NCBI RefSeq assembly: GCF_002288925.2
Contig: NW_022098000.1
Coordinates: forward strand, 19,578,965-19,642,964
From: Delphinapterus leucas
Taxonomy: Eukaryota > Chordata > Mammalia > Artiodactyla > Monodontidae
Length of the DNA: 64,000 bases
Direction of reading: 5' to 3'
Shown here: piece by piece, positions 1-11,545 of the stretch
How the letters are laid out: every line of letters begins with the position of its first letter
How positions within the stretch are numbered: position 1 is the first letter of the stretch
The notes under the pieces: model-generated
Databases searched by the model: none
What the model saw: the letters and a program-made list of their open reading frames with translations, nothing else
Told to the model about the DNA's origin: nothing
Program-made: the position numbers and the translations under genes

Positions 1-735
1 CTTGAATCATAATCATCCTAATGAGCTCAAAATATTTCACTTTAACAAGTGAAACCATAATCAAATCAGTTTCTGAAAGCTCTACTAATGAGCATTTCCT
101 TTGATGAAAACATGGTTAACTGTCTTAGTCTGCAGGAGGTGCACTACAGTGAGAGGCCAGCTTCTGACAACTCATTAGCTGACCTGGGGAGAGAGTAATT
201 TGAATGCTTTTGATAAAAATTTCAAGGCTTTTTTTTTACTTAAATTACAATTTATGCACTTTTATAAATAGTATAATTTTTCTAAGTTGGGGGAAACTAG
301 CAAGAAGACTTCAAAGCTATGAAACAAAGTTTGTTTACCACATTTAGTCTGGTGTAGCCCCTGACCAGGAAGGGGAAATATGTTTAATCAGTGACTGGTA
401 ACCTGGGGCCAATCCCTATACTGTATTTTTACAGGTTGTATTATCACAGGTCGGTATGATGTTAAATGCACCTGATGGAGCTCCATTTTATAAGATTTAG
501 GATTGAAGATTGGAAGTCATTAATATTTACTATGAGGTTGATGAATAGCTTCTGAAACTACTTTCTCTATCAAAACAAATTACTTAATTTACCTCAAGCA
601 GCAAAATAAACTGAAATGAGAACAGAATGCAGAAATGTGGTTTAGTTTTATTTTCACTACTTGTCAAGGATGCCCCCCCATTAGAATTATTCATCATTTT
701 AAGGGCTGCTCTGCTCTATTCAGCATCTAGAAATG
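1..735. other. AT-rich noncoding sequence, nothing recognised
   Basis: No repeat family, gene or RNA could be recognised here. Open frames are short and show no domain or codon pattern. Confidence 0.5.
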
Positions 736-785
736 ATCTCTCTCTCTCCCCACCCCCCAACCCATCTCTCTCACTCTCTCTCTGC
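736..785. repeat. Imperfect (CT)n polypyrimidine tract
   Basis: Runs of TC interrupted by CCCCACCCCCCAACCC. A second looser pyrimidine-rich stretch follows at about 1045-1098. Open frames across this interval (627-1109) are low-complexity readings of the tract, not a gene. Confidence 0.8.
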
Positions 786-1215
786 AGAGCAGACTTGCTG
801 TCAAAGCAGAATATAAAACAGAACAGTTCAGCTGCTTTAAGTATCGCTGGAAGACAGATCTTCGTTGCTTCAATGAGCCAACTAACTCCTGGCCCCCTCC
901 CTCCCTGCAAGCTTCCCTTTGCTGTTGAAGGGTGTTCTACTTTCTTTCTATTTGTCACATTTTCTCCCTGTGTTCTGCAAGGCAAACCACTGAGATGGTT
1001 TGTGTCACAGGCACATGAGACATTGTTCTCAACTGTCAAGCATCTAATCTCTCTTTCTTGTTCTCTTTCTTTTTTGCTCTCTCTCCCTCTCCTCCTTGAC
1101 CTGGGTTGAGAAACAAAAATATTCCCAATATTTTGGAAGAAAAGTTACCAGACAGAGAAGTAGGACATCAAAAAAGAGAAGAAACTATTTTACTTCTCAA
1201 AATTATCACTTGCTT

Positions 1216-1230
1216 TCTCCAAATAATTTT
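1216..1230. repeat. Target-site duplication of the 1231-1443 SINE (left copy)
   Basis: TCTCCAAATAATTTT at 1216-1230 is repeated at 1444-1458 immediately after the SINE head. Confidence 0.85.
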
Positions 1231-1443
1231 TTTTTTTTTTTTTTTTTTTTTGCGGTACGCGGGCCTCTCACTGTTTTGGCTTCTCCCGTTGCGGAGCACA
1301 GGCTCCGGACGCGCAGGCTCAGCGGCCATGGCTCACGGGCCCAGCCGCTCCGCGGCATGTGGGATCTTCCCGGACCGGGGCACGAACCCGTGTCCCCTGC
1401 ATCGGCAGGCGGACTCTCAACCACTGTGCCACCAGGGAAGCCC
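1231..1443 (-). mobile_element. CHR SINE (tRNA-Glu-derived), minus strand
   Basis: Read on the minus strand the element starts with GGGCTTCCCTGGTGGCACAG, holds a tRNA-like RNA polymerase III promoter region, then the CHR body ending in GCGTACCGCAA and a poly(A) tail, seen here as a run of T near 1229-1251. It is flanked by target-site duplications beginning TCTCCAAATAATTTT at 1216 and 1444, so it was inserted by L1-type retrotransposition. It carries no protein. Open frames crossing it in all directions are shadows. Confidence 0.95.
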
Positions 1444-1534
1444 TCTCCAAATAATTTTTTTAAGATGTGCAGCCATAAAAAAGGAAAATATTTATTTTGA
1501 TCTCATTGTGCATATGTGTGTATATAAAATATAT

Positions 1535-1771
1535 ACAGTCAATTCTTATTTTTCAGAGGAGTTAATATTCTATAAAGTCACTGTGAATACTGAATTGGAA
1601 AACACTGAACCATTGCTCCTAGAAAAAATACAGGATTAGGTTCCTATGGAACCTCTGGTCACAACATTTTCATCACCTAACCAATGTATAACCTTGTTTT
1701 ATGTGTGTTTCTATTTGAAGACACCTTATTTAATATATGTTATTAATTTATTAAGGTTGAACTCCTGGCCG
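1535..1771. repeat. Unassigned ancient interspersed repeat, left part
   Basis: The block around TTCTATAAAGTCACTGTGAA, CTGAACCATTGCTCCTAG and AACCTTGTTTTATGTGTG reads like a mammalian DNA-transposon-type interspersed repeat I have met before, but I cannot name the family with confidence. It seems to resume at 2251-2288 (CACTATATAACTTATGCCTC), which would make the DNA between the two parts a later insertion. Confidence 0.5.
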
Positions 1772-2250
1772 TGTTAAAGAAAAAAATGATTCTGGTACTT
1801 ACTAAAATGATATGGAAGACTTTATTCAAAACTACTGCAGTAGGGGTACTATAATAGGGAAGAGATAGGGCTCAACACTGAATACAACATGAACAAATGG
1901 GGATTTATAGCCAACAAACAGAGTGAGGGGTCAGAGGACAGAAAGTTATTAAAAGGAGACTTCAAGAGTAGGGAGATTCTTACTGACCTAACAGGATTCT
2001 TCCTACTGGCAGGCCAAGGATTTACACATCAGGAGTGGGGGATGAGGAACTTGATTAGACCTCAAAGGTGATCAGATATCAGGGTGCAAGGATTTTTCCC
2101 TAAACTGACTTAAGAGAATACTTTGCTAAAACGTCACTGGGCAGGCCAAAGACAGGACAACAAAGGGCCAACGTCAAAGCCTAGTCGAAAAGAGGGCTCA
2201 AAGGAGCCTGACTAGAGTTTAGTCAAGGAGAGAGTCTTTGTCAGCCAACA
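1772..2250 (-). mobile_element. Solo LTR-like element, minus strand
   Basis: About 479 bp bounded by TGTT and AACA, the inverted ends typical of retroviral LTRs. On the minus strand an AATAAA lies about 50 bases from the 3' end, where an LTR polyadenylation signal belongs. It splits an older repeat (1535-1771 and 2251-2288). No internal gag/pol/env sequence or second LTR is visible, so it would be a solo LTR from recombination. A clean short target duplication could not be found, so boundaries and family (ERVL-like is a guess) are uncertain. Confidence 0.5.
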
Positions 2251-2288
2251 CACTATATAACTTATGCCTCAATAAAGCTTACATAGCA

Positions 2289-2790
2289 CAGCAGTCCCCA
2301 ACCTTTTTGGTACCAGGGACCGGTTTCGTGGAAAACAATTTTTCAACAGACTGGGGGTAAGGGGGTGGGGTGGGGATGGTTTCGGGATGATTCAAGCGCA
2401 TTACATTTATTGTGCACTTTATTTCTATTATTATTACATTGTAATATATAATGAAATAATTATACAACTCACCATGATGCAGAATCAATGGGAGCCCTGA
2501 GCTTGTTTTCCTGCAAAGAGATGGTCCTATCTAGGGGTGATGGGAGACAGAGACACACAAAATATGTGGCTTATGTCCAGTCTACTCCGTGATCTTCTTT
2601 TGGTTGCTGTCACTGCAGAAAACCCTGCTTCACAAAGATAGGATGTTGGAAATGGAAGCAGGCTTTTCAGTGCTTTTGTGGCAATCTCAGGATATTCAGC
2701 CTTGACTTTGATCCAGACGTATGGCGATTTAAGGTTGTCTCAGACATATTTTAAGGTCACATGTCATTTGCGATCTCAAGCAGTTGATCC
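2289..2790 (-). mobile_element. hAT-Charlie (Charlie3/MER1 group) 3' end, minus orientation, cut by gap
   Basis: Begins with the terminal inverted repeat CAGCAGTCCCCAACCTTTTT and runs inward as the reverse complement of the right end of the element at 5303-5766. The outer part (2289-2565) differs from the right-hand copy at many positions and by an indel of about 26 bases. The inner 225 bases (2566-2790) are identical to it. It ends at the N-gap. Either a second, inverted, truncated Charlie copy sits next to the first, or the inner portion was misplaced during assembly. Confidence 0.75.
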
Positions 2791-3190
2791 NNNNNNNNNN
2801 NNNNNNNNNNNNNNNNNNNNNNNNNNNNNNNNNNNNNNNNNNNNNNNNNNNNNNNNNNNNNNNNNNNNNNNNNNNNNNNNNNNNNNNNNNNNNNNNNNNN
2901 NNNNNNNNNNNNNNNNNNNNNNNNNNNNNNNNNNNNNNNNNNNNNNNNNNNNNNNNNNNNNNNNNNNNNNNNNNNNNNNNNNNNNNNNNNNNNNNNNNNN
3001 NNNNNNNNNNNNNNNNNNNNNNNNNNNNNNNNNNNNNNNNNNNNNNNNNNNNNNNNNNNNNNNNNNNNNNNNNNNNNNNNNNNNNNNNNNNNNNNNNNNN
3101 NNNNNNNNNNNNNNNNNNNNNNNNNNNNNNNNNNNNNNNNNNNNNNNNNNNNNNNNNNNNNNNNNNNNNNNNNNNNNNNNNNNNNNNNNN
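2791..3190. other. Assembly gap (400 N)
   Basis: Exactly 400 unspecified bases. The sequence after the gap is the sub-terminal 5' region of a Charlie3-type element, so its outermost roughly 70 bases, including the 5' terminal inverted repeat, should lie inside the gap. Confidence 0.99.
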
Positions 3191-5766
3191 GACTGCACGG
3201 CAGGAGGTGAGCAGCAGGCAAGTGAATGAAGCTTCATCTGTATGTTCAGCCGCTCCCCATCACTCGCATTACCACCTGAGCTCTGCCCCCTGTCAGACGA
3301 GCAGGGGCATTAGATTCTCATAGGAGGGTGAACCCTACTGTGAACTGCACATGTGAGGGATCTAGGTTGCGCACTCCTTATGAGAATCTAATGCCTGATG
3401 ATCTGACATGGAGCTGAGGCGGTGATACTAGTGCTGGGGAGCGGCTGCAAATAGAGATTATCATTAGCAGAGAGGTTTGACTGCACAGAGACCATAATAA
3501 ATCAATTGCTTGCAGACTCATATCAGAACCCTATTGGTGAGTGGCAAGGGACAATTAAGCTGCATCTGGTGGCAGGCTTTATGGTGGCAAGTGAGCTGAT
3601 GTACTTCAGTTGTACAGCTGCAGCTGGTGGCAGGCTTTAAGTCAGAATCCGACATTATTTTAGTCTGCACATGGCCCACCCATTATTTTATTTACCACTT
3701 CCAGCTGCGCCTCTTTCCCCGCACTGTGCACTTGTCTCAGTCACAGTTTTGGTAAGCCCACCAGCTAACCCTCGCCAAAACGAGTAAAAGACAAACGTCG
3801 CTGGAGAGCTTCTTTGAAAAGGGGGAAAGACCCAATGATGAGACAGCAGAAGACTCTAAGACTGCCAACAAAAAGAAAGCTGCATTTAAAAGGAAATACC
3901 AAGAGTCCTACTTAAATTGTGGGTTCATTGCAACAGGTGATTCACGTTCTCCAAGCCCACTTTGTATGATATGTGGTGACTGGCTATCCAATGAAGCCAT
4001 GAAACCTTCAAAACTGCTTTGCCACATGGAGACTAAGCACCTGGCATTAAAGACAAGCCTTTGGAGTTTTTCAAAAGAAAAAAATGTGAACAGGAAGGAC
4101 AGAAGCAATTATTTGAAGGCCACCACTTCATCAAATGTGTGTGCACTGAGAGCATCATTCTTAGTGGCTAACCACATTGCTAAAGCTAAGAAGCCCTTTA
4201 CTATTAGTGAAGAGTTGATCCTGCCTGCTGCTAAGGACATTTGTTGTGAGTTTTTAGGCGAGGCTGCAGTTAAAAAGGTGGCACATGTTCCTCTTTTGGC
4301 TAGCACCATAACTAGACAAATTGATGACATGGCAGAAGGTACTGAGGCACAATTGTTAGAGAGGATTAATGAGTCACTGTGGTATGCAATCCAGGTTGAC
4401 GAGTCTACTGATGTTGACAGCAAGGCCACAGTGCTTGTTTATGTGTGATATGCTTTTCAGGAGGATGTGCATGAGGATATGTTATGTGCACTTTCCTTGC
4501 CAACCAACACCACAGCTGCAGAACTATTCAAGTCTTTGAATGATTACATACCAGGAAAACTGAATTGGTCATTTTGTGTTGGTGTGTGCACGGACGGAGC
4601 GGCTGCCATGAATGGACAGCTTTCTGATTTCACTACTCAGGTCAAAGAGGTCACTTCTGAATGTGAGTCTATGCACCGTGTCATCCATAGAGAAATGCTG
4701 TCTAGCCGAAAAATGTCACCTGAACTTAACACCGTTTTGCAGGATGTGATTAAAATGATCAACCACATTAAAGTACATGCCGTCAACTCACATCTCCCCG
4801 CACAGCTCTGTGAGGAGATGGGCGCAGAGCATACATCTTCTCCTGTACACAGAAGTGAGATGGCTTTCTAGAGGTAGATCACTGGCTAGAGTTTTTGAGT
4901 TATGAGAGCCACTCCAGAGATTTCTTTTAGAAGAACAGTCACCATTGGCAACCTATTTCAGTGACACAGAATGGGTCGCAAAACTTGCGACCCATCTGTC
5001 ACTTCACGGGAGAACAACAACTGTGTTCACGTCGGCAGATAAACTGGCTGCCTTTAAAGCCAAACAGGACTTACGGGGACGAGTGAACACTGGGATTTTT
5101 GACATCTTTCAAACATTAGCAGAGATTTTGAAAGAGACTGAGCCAGGGCCTTCTTTCTCCCAGCTGGTGCATGATCACCTATCTCAGCTTTCAAAAGAGT
5201 TTGAGCATTACTTCCCAACCACAAAAGACCCCCAGACTGGGAATGGATCCGCGACCCATTTGTGAATAAGCCAGCTGAATCGACTTTGTCCGTGCTAGAA
5301 CAGGATCAACTGCTTGAGATCGCAAATGACATGTGACCTTAAAATATGTCTGAGACAACCTTAAATCGCCATACGTCTGGATCAAAGTCAAGGCTGAATA
5401 TCCTGAGATTGCCACAAAAGCACTGAAAAGCCTGCTTCCATTTCCAACATCCTATCTTTGTGAAGCAGGGTTTTCTGCAGTGACAGCAACCAAAAGAAGA
5501 TCACGGAGTAGACTGGACATAAGCCACACATTTGGGGTGTCTCTGTCTCCCATCACCCCCAGATGGAACCATCTAGTTGCAGGAAAACAAGCTCAGGGCT
5601 CCCATTGATTCTGCATCATGGTGAGTTGTATACTTATTTCATTATAAGTGCACAATAAATACAATGTGCCTGAATCATCCTGAAACCATCCCCCCTCCTC
5701 CGACCTGTGGAAAAATTGTTTTCCACGAAACTGGTCCCTAGTGTCAAAAAGGTTGGGGACCACTGG
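3191..5766 (+). mobile_element. hAT-Charlie DNA transposon (Charlie3/MER1 group), nearly complete
   Basis: Sequence at 3191-3420 matches the MER1-type sub-terminal region (for example CATTAGATTCTCATAGGAG and GATCTAGGTTGCGCACTCC). A long transposase pseudogene follows at about 3780-5600, and the element ends at 5766 with AAAAAGGTTGGGGACCACTG, the inverse of the end at 2289. The 5' terminal repeat is presumably inside the gap. No convincing 8-bp target duplication is visible (8 bases before 2289 versus 8 after 5766 match poorly). The family assignment comes from recognising the terminal sequences and the BED-type hAT transposase. Confidence 0.8.
3780..5600 (+). pseudogene. Decayed hAT-Charlie transposase (BED zinc finger, DDE core, hATC end)
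   Basis: A hAT transposase would bind the transposon ends and cut them in the nucleus. This copy is dead. The frame opens at 3780 with ACG where the family start ATG is expected. It runs 222 codons, meets a TGA at 4446 (probably CGA to TGA, a CpG change), then continues in the same frame to a TAG at 4869. A BED finger is seen as C62-x2-C65 and H82-x4-H87 counting from the ACG. Core motifs are VDESTD (about residues 206-211) and CTDGA (Asp about 272). After a frameshift the frame at about 4945-5265 holds the stretch AKLATHLSLHGRTTTVF, which looks shortened by an internal deletion. The hATC dimerisation end (TSYLCEAGFSAVTATK) follows in another frame near 5411-5545. Length and order fit hAT transposases of about 600 residues. 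The stops, shifts and lost start argue against domestication. Confidence 0.85.
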
Positions 5767-6110
5767 TATAAATTATGGCACAACATACAGAGACATTACT
5801 TATGTCACATTTCCTACTTAGTGGTATACTGTTTTCATTTCAAGTGGTGGCAGTCCAAGAATCTCACCTACCCTAAAACTGTAACTCAATTTTACAAAAT
5901 AACATTAGTCAATCAGGCATCAAGTTTCCAGGTCTTTAGCTTTGAAGTGACTCAATTCCTGTATACAAAAAACACTTAAATTCCCAGCTTATGGTTTTCT
6001 GTATTATATTATTGTTTTGATTTTTAGTTTTTAAATTGAATAACATGGACTCTATATCATTCTTGGTTTTAAAATTTTCAAATGAAATATCATGATAATG
6101 ATTCCAGGTT
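5767..6110. other. Noncoding, nothing recognised
   Basis: A+T-rich sequence right of the Charlie element. A 90-codon frame at 5707-5979 begins inside the transposon end and is not a gene. Confidence 0.5.
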
Positions 6111-6114
6111 AAAG

Positions 6115-6560
6115 TTTACAGATACCACTATTATAAAACTTTCAGACAATACAGAATATATAAAGAGGAAACCGAAAATCATCCACACAATAGTAACTAT
6201 TATTAATTCTCTTAGTAACCATTATTTGAGATAACTAATCACTATTAAGGAACACTGCAATCAATATTCTTACATATCTATCATCACACAATTATATACC
6301 TTATTTCTGTGAAATAAGTTATTATTATTATTACTGCTTGTCCAAGAATATGCATATTTTAAATTTTGATAATTTTGACAGATGCCTTTCCAAAGCATTG
6401 TATCAACTTACAGTTCTACTAAAATTGTACAAGGTGGAGCTTCCCTATACCCTGGTCAGCATTGGGTGTCATCAGATATTTTAATAGTTGCTGAGCTGAT
6501 AATGAAAGAATGTTGTTTTCTAGCTCTTTTAATTTTCACTTAATTATTGTAAGTGAAGGT
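6115..6560 (-). mobile_element. Ancient L1-type LINE fragment, minus strand
   Basis: Stretches such as GATGCCTTTCCAAAGCATTG and TCAGCATTGGGTGTCATCAG are decayed forms of the antisense 3' ORF2 region seen in old mammalian L1 (L1M/HAL1) copies. There is no intact frame. Left boundary is uncertain. Confidence 0.55.
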
Positions 6561-7889
6561 AGAAAATAGTTCTTCACTGTCAGAAAAGTTAGGCAAGATA
6601 GCTTTGTGACTGGACCCGTAATAGGAGTCCAGTAAAAGTTTTTGAGAAAATGAGTGTTTGGTCATGTTTAGGTCATTTTAACTTCTATATAAATGCTTCA
6701 AAAGAAAAAAAAAGTTTGGTTTTATCTATATTTCTCCATAGAAAGAGATTTAATGTCCTCTTAATTACCAATCCTAAATCCAGGATCCAGTTTGGGCATT
6801 TGTCAGCCTTGTCTATGTAGTGTTTATAGTTTGGTAACTTGAGAGATATTTTGTTGTTGTTGTCCAAACTTTTTTTTACATTTATGTACTTTTTAATGAT
6901 AGGTACATGATTTTCATACTAACAATTCAATTACTAAAATATAAGCTGATAATGACATAGCCAATTAGAGAAAATTCAACTTCAGTGAAATCTTGCTTAT
7001 AAAAAGTCACAAGGAAATATTATACAGTGAGATGCTTGATTTCTTTCTTTATTACAGCATTAGTATGGAGAATGGAGAACAGATGCTCCCATTGCCACTG
7101 TCTTTCCTTAGCAGTTTAATGAGATTCTTTTAGTTTATACATCATTCTTTGGCCACACTCCACCAGAAACTTCAGGTACAAAAATTAGCCATCACACACC
7201 AACTAGGCAGCACACAAAAGCTGACAGTTATGCTTGTGCCTTGATGTTCTAACCAAAAACATATCAGTGGAGAGGCACATGATAAAACAGCCAAAATAAA
7301 TTAAAATTCATACACTTAAAACACATACATATACATGTACATGCACACACACCATTAATGTAAAATTACTGGCATAACTTTTAAATTAAAAAATATCAAC
7401 TCACACTTTTTGTTTATATGGTTAAAGCTATGATTTTAAAATAAATCTCAAGTTGACTTTTGATGAATGTGGAATGATAATTATTTTTAATTTTTAAAAA
7501 CAACTTACAGAATTTCTTTTTGTAAAGTTCTCCTCAATATCTAGAACAGTTTCCAATGATTTTTAAAATTTTCCTTTTATTAAATTTATTTAAAAATTGG
7601 AATCACTAGTTTTTGTGAGATCTTAGATGTTATTATATTCATATATTCTGATATCCAGGAAAGAGTAGGTATTACTGAAAAACCAAGGAGGACTATGGCT
7701 TTCTTAATGGAGTATTATTTTTGGATTTTCTTTCTTTTTTGTTGGTAATCAAAACTATCATATAATAGAGAATGGAGGTCACTAATATGACAAATAAATT
7801 AAAGGGCAAATATTAGATAAGAAAAACTATTTTCACCATTTATAAGTGTTAGAATTCTAAATATTTAAATAATTCTATTCAATATTTTG
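6561..7889. other. A+T-rich noncoding sequence
   Basis: No gene or clear repeat. Contains a short TACA/CACA-rich run near 7318-7353. Confidence 0.5.
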
Positions 7890-7894
7890 AAAAT

Positions 7895-8620
7895 AGAGCA
7901 ATCCATTAGAAAAATGGCCAAAGGACATGAACAGGAATTCACAAAGGAATATACATAAATGAGTAATAAACACACTAAATAACATTTTAACTTCACTATT
8001 AATAGAAATCAAAACAAAATGCCCTATTTCATCCATAAGATTGGAAACTATAAAAATAATGAGAAAGCTTAATGTTGGTCAGGTGGAGATATATGGAATT
8101 ATCTACACCTTGCTGGTAGAAGTTTAATTTTACAATCTTTGTTGAGATTAATTTCATAAAATATCTCAAAAGTCTTAAAACATTCATACCTAACAGCTCT
8201 GCTTCTAACCATTAGGACTAAAGAAATGAATGATCTACATACAAGGTTGGCTATTATCGTCAAACTTATAATCACTGTGATGCACAATAAAAACACCTAA
8301 ATATTTATGGGTATTTAGGAAAGAAATTCTAAGCAGCTTAAAAGATTAAGCTAGGTCTCATTTCACTGATATGAAAGGATATATCCAAAATATACGCTCA
8401 AGAAAACCATGTATAGTATGATCCCGTTAGTGTTATAAAAGGACTGGTATATTTATACATGTATAATCATTTTTGTCTATATGCCTGTGTGATGTTTTCT
8501 ATGCATAGATATTTTCAAAAAAATGAGCAAGTGTTACTGATGATTATGACAGCCATATGGTGGTCAGTGTGATACTGACGGGGAAAAGAATTTTAATTTT
8601 TAGTTGATACCCTCCAAATC
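7895..8620 (+). mobile_element. Old L1 (L1M-type) ORF2 3' fragment
   Basis: The stretch ATGGCCAAAGGACATGAACA and the following sequence read as a degenerate form of the L1 ORF2 C-terminal region (K-W-x-K-D-M-N-R). It continues through lines recognisable as L1 3' sequence (ATGATCCCGTTAGTGTTATA). Many stops and indels; no intact frame. Confidence 0.7.
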
Positions 8621-9862
8621 GTTTGACAGTTTTGGGTTGAGCAACTTACATTTATAATAAAAATCTCCTCTTTTAAAAAACAGTTTTTATTATAACAAAA
8701 AGGAGAAATGATATTTACTTTGCTCCACCCCACGTTATTTTCAACGTGCCTTATTCTACCTTTTCTTGGCCATAACTGTAACGATATACCTAATCCTTTA
8801 CTTTCTAATCTATTGTATCTACTTCTCTGTAGAATTACACCAAATTATCATCTCCCTTAAAGAAAAATAAAGCATCTTACAATGTGCACTTTCATAATGC
8901 CTTATCAGTTTCTTCTCCAGGTTAGATGAGCTCAATTTCTTAAACACTATGGTTTCCAGCCTCTTCAACATCCTAGTCACCCTCTAGGTGTAATCTTCCT
9001 TTTCAGCAACTCTTAAAACGCAGCCTACAGAACTGAATATAATATTCAAGACACCGTCTGAGCAGTTCAGATTATAGTGAAACTATTATCACCCTGAACT
9101 TGACTCTCTACCTCTATTAATGCAGTTTAAGAATGCATTAACTTTTTAAAGCATCTGTTAACACCATACTGGCTCATATTGAGCAGGTAGGCAAATAAAA
9201 CCACAGGAATTTCGACATAAATTTCCTTTTCCTGTAAATGTGCAATAAACAAGACTTTATAATAACTCAGTAAATTTTCATTTTATTAGAATGGAGAGAT
9301 CGTTTTTCAGGCATGTGGCTATCATCTAAACCAACAGCCACCCTTTCTAGCTTTGCATTACCTGCAAAAGTGGTAAGCATTTCTTCTTTCATCATTCTAA
9401 CTATTGAACAAACTGCTGAACAAAAGAGAGCCAAGTGGAGAATCCCCATTCTAGAGATCTCCATAGAGCTTGGCATCAATACATTGCTAGATAACTCTTC
9501 GGATAGTGTTCAATTAGTTATGGATTAGAGGATTGCTCGTATTTTCCCATTTTGTCCTTAAGAATATTAAGAGAATCATCATGGAATGCGTTGTATACGT
9601 ATAGATATGCGTTTCTCAGCAGCCATTTTACAAAGCACACATGATATACTGTTGACACAAAGGAACAGAATATGGCACCACTTGGTCTGACTTCTAGGGA
9701 TATAAATCCTTGACTCTGTGGATGTGAACTTCCCATCTCCTGTTTATTTACCCAGTTTCAATGAGAACTGTATTGTCTTCTTAATTCTATTTAAATGGAT
9801 CCATTTTAGTTGTATGTCTCTCACGTTAAAAGTTTATGAGAAACAATTATTTATGTGATGGA
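8621..9862. other. Noncoding, nothing recognised
   Basis: Open frames at 9267-9528 overlap on both strands, are about 70 codons long and show no domain. I see no repeat I can name. Confidence 0.45.
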
Positions 9863-10115
9863 CAGTGGCATGTAGTAGTTAAAAGCAAAGACACTAGAAC
9901 CAAAGCTGCCCCGGTTCAAAATCCACCCCACCACTTACTGTTATGTAACCTTGAGCGAATTACACAAACATGCTGTGCCTTGATTGCCTTATCTATGAAC
10001 TAGTGATAATAGTATCTCTCTCGGAGGGATTAGATGAGTTAATACATGTAAAACATTAAGAAAAACCCCAGGTACCTAGTAAGCTCTAAGTTAAGTGTAA
10101 CTATGAATATCATTA
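9863..10115 (+). repeat. MIR SINE
   Basis: Shows the MIR order: a tRNA-like head (CGGTTCAAAATCCACCCC), the core (CACTTACTGTTATGTAACCT, GCCTTATCTATGAACTAG), GATGAGTTAATACATGTAAA, and the tail AGTAAGCTCTAAGTTAAGTG. Diverged, as expected for an ancient mammalian SINE. Confidence 0.85.
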
Positions 10116-11210
10116 TGATATTTCAAAGGAAAAATATGGCGTTATATTAACTATAAAGCAATAATTCTGACATGCTATGTTTCTTAAATTATTTAGTTCT
10201 GTGCCTTACAAAGAATGCATTTATATATACTTCTATAGTCCAATATGTCTATCCACTCACTAAAGTAGACTATAAGAGTTTGCTATTATTATTATGTTGA
10301 AATAATTGTGTGACTGCTTTTGTACACTCATAAGAAAATTATAAGGCCATTGGCTGGTTGGTGAGAGGATCTGTCTGGGACTCTGACCATTCAGGGGTCA
10401 GGTGGAAACCTATACCCTCACCCACATACTTGCCACAGCTCCTACCATGCTGACCTCCATATCACTGGTGACACTACAGTTCCGGACTACAAAATAAGGT
10501 ATGGGTCAGATCCCTCCAGCATAGCTGATGGCTTCCTCGTTGTATGGTTTCCCCAGGGGACTATCTCTGAACACTATTCTCTAACATACCTTCTTACCTG
10601 GCCCAGTCTCCATTAACTCTGGTCTTTGCTTTCAGTCACCCCACTCGAGACACTTGGCAACCTAATAGTTCTTTCATTTCCAATATTATCTTGTCTGGAA
10701 CATAAGACTTCCTGTTTGCTTTTGTTCCTTTCTCAAAATCCTGACAGTCCCTCCTCCTCACATCAAAACCAACACTAGCTCAATTTTGAACATTTCACTC
10801 TTTCGGAAGGCTAGCTGGATTAAGACCAGAGTGGGAAAAAGAAAAGAGGAAAAAGCCTCTTTCTGACCCTTAGCAAGTAAGAAGAGATGTTACTCTGACA
10901 GTGTTAAGCATTACTACATTGATTCATCACATAATGATTGAGCCATAAACACCACGATAGTTGGTACAAACACTAACTAAATAGAATTTAATGTCAATTC
11001 TCAAGGAAATTAAATTCAGCAAAAGAGACACCAGCAATTAAAGATATTACAGTGTGATAAGTGCCATAAAAGCAAAGAGGATGAATTCATAATAACTAAA
11101 ATATGAGTATGTCCTTTCAAAATGATCTCCATTTACAAAGGCAAATGTCTTGATTTTGTGATGGACAGAAAAATCAATTCAACAGAATCAGATCTATTCT
11201 CTGATCTAAT
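10116..11210. other. Noncoding; slightly GC-richer block at 10350-10870
   Basis: The 10350-10870 part is richer in G+C than its surroundings and could be an unrecognised old repeat. No frame or family identified. Confidence 0.4.
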
Positions 11211-11219
11211 GCCCTGATC

Positions 11220-11368
11220 CTTGAAGTATGTTCCCTGGGCCAAGAGTTTATTAGAACTACAAAATCTCAGGCCCCACCCAGACCTACCAAATCAGAATCG
11301 GAGTGTTAACTAAATCCCCCAGGTGATTCACGAACACATTACAATTTGACAAGCACTGTTCTAAAGCA
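11220..11368 (+). repeat. MER5A-type hAT-Charlie nonautonomous element
   Basis: Recognised from CTCAGGCCCCACCCAGACCT, AAATCAGAATC, CCCAGGTGATTC and AGCACTGTTCT, the usual MER5A landmarks in order. The left end is degenerate. Confidence 0.75.
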
Positions 11369-11474
11369 AAGCTTGGCTCACAGAAGCAGTGGCTCAGACC
11401 TGGCTCCTATCTACACAGGCTGCAGGAGAGTGAGTTGGGAACTCCTTGTGGGGAGGGAAGAAGCTCATTCATCT

Positions 11475-11545
11475 AGTGTTTAACATGCGGTAGGTACTCA
11501 ATAAATGTGTGTTGACTGAAAACATGAGTGGATAACTAAAGGAGT
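11475..11545 (+). repeat. MIR/L2-like 3' end fragment
   Basis: GGTAGGTACTCAATAAATGT followed by TGTTGACTGAA is the usual 3' tail of MIR/L2 elements. Too short to say which. Confidence 0.55.

Noticed and set aside
2678..3323. Open frames of 150-180 codons crossing the N-gap on both strands
   Set aside because: Most of each frame is Ns; the real ends belong to Charlie transposon sequence.
5191..5415. 74-codon minus frame repeating the 2678 plus-strand peptide
   Set aside because: Antisense shadow of the transposase hATC region; the identity with 2678 reflects the inverted duplication, not a gene family.
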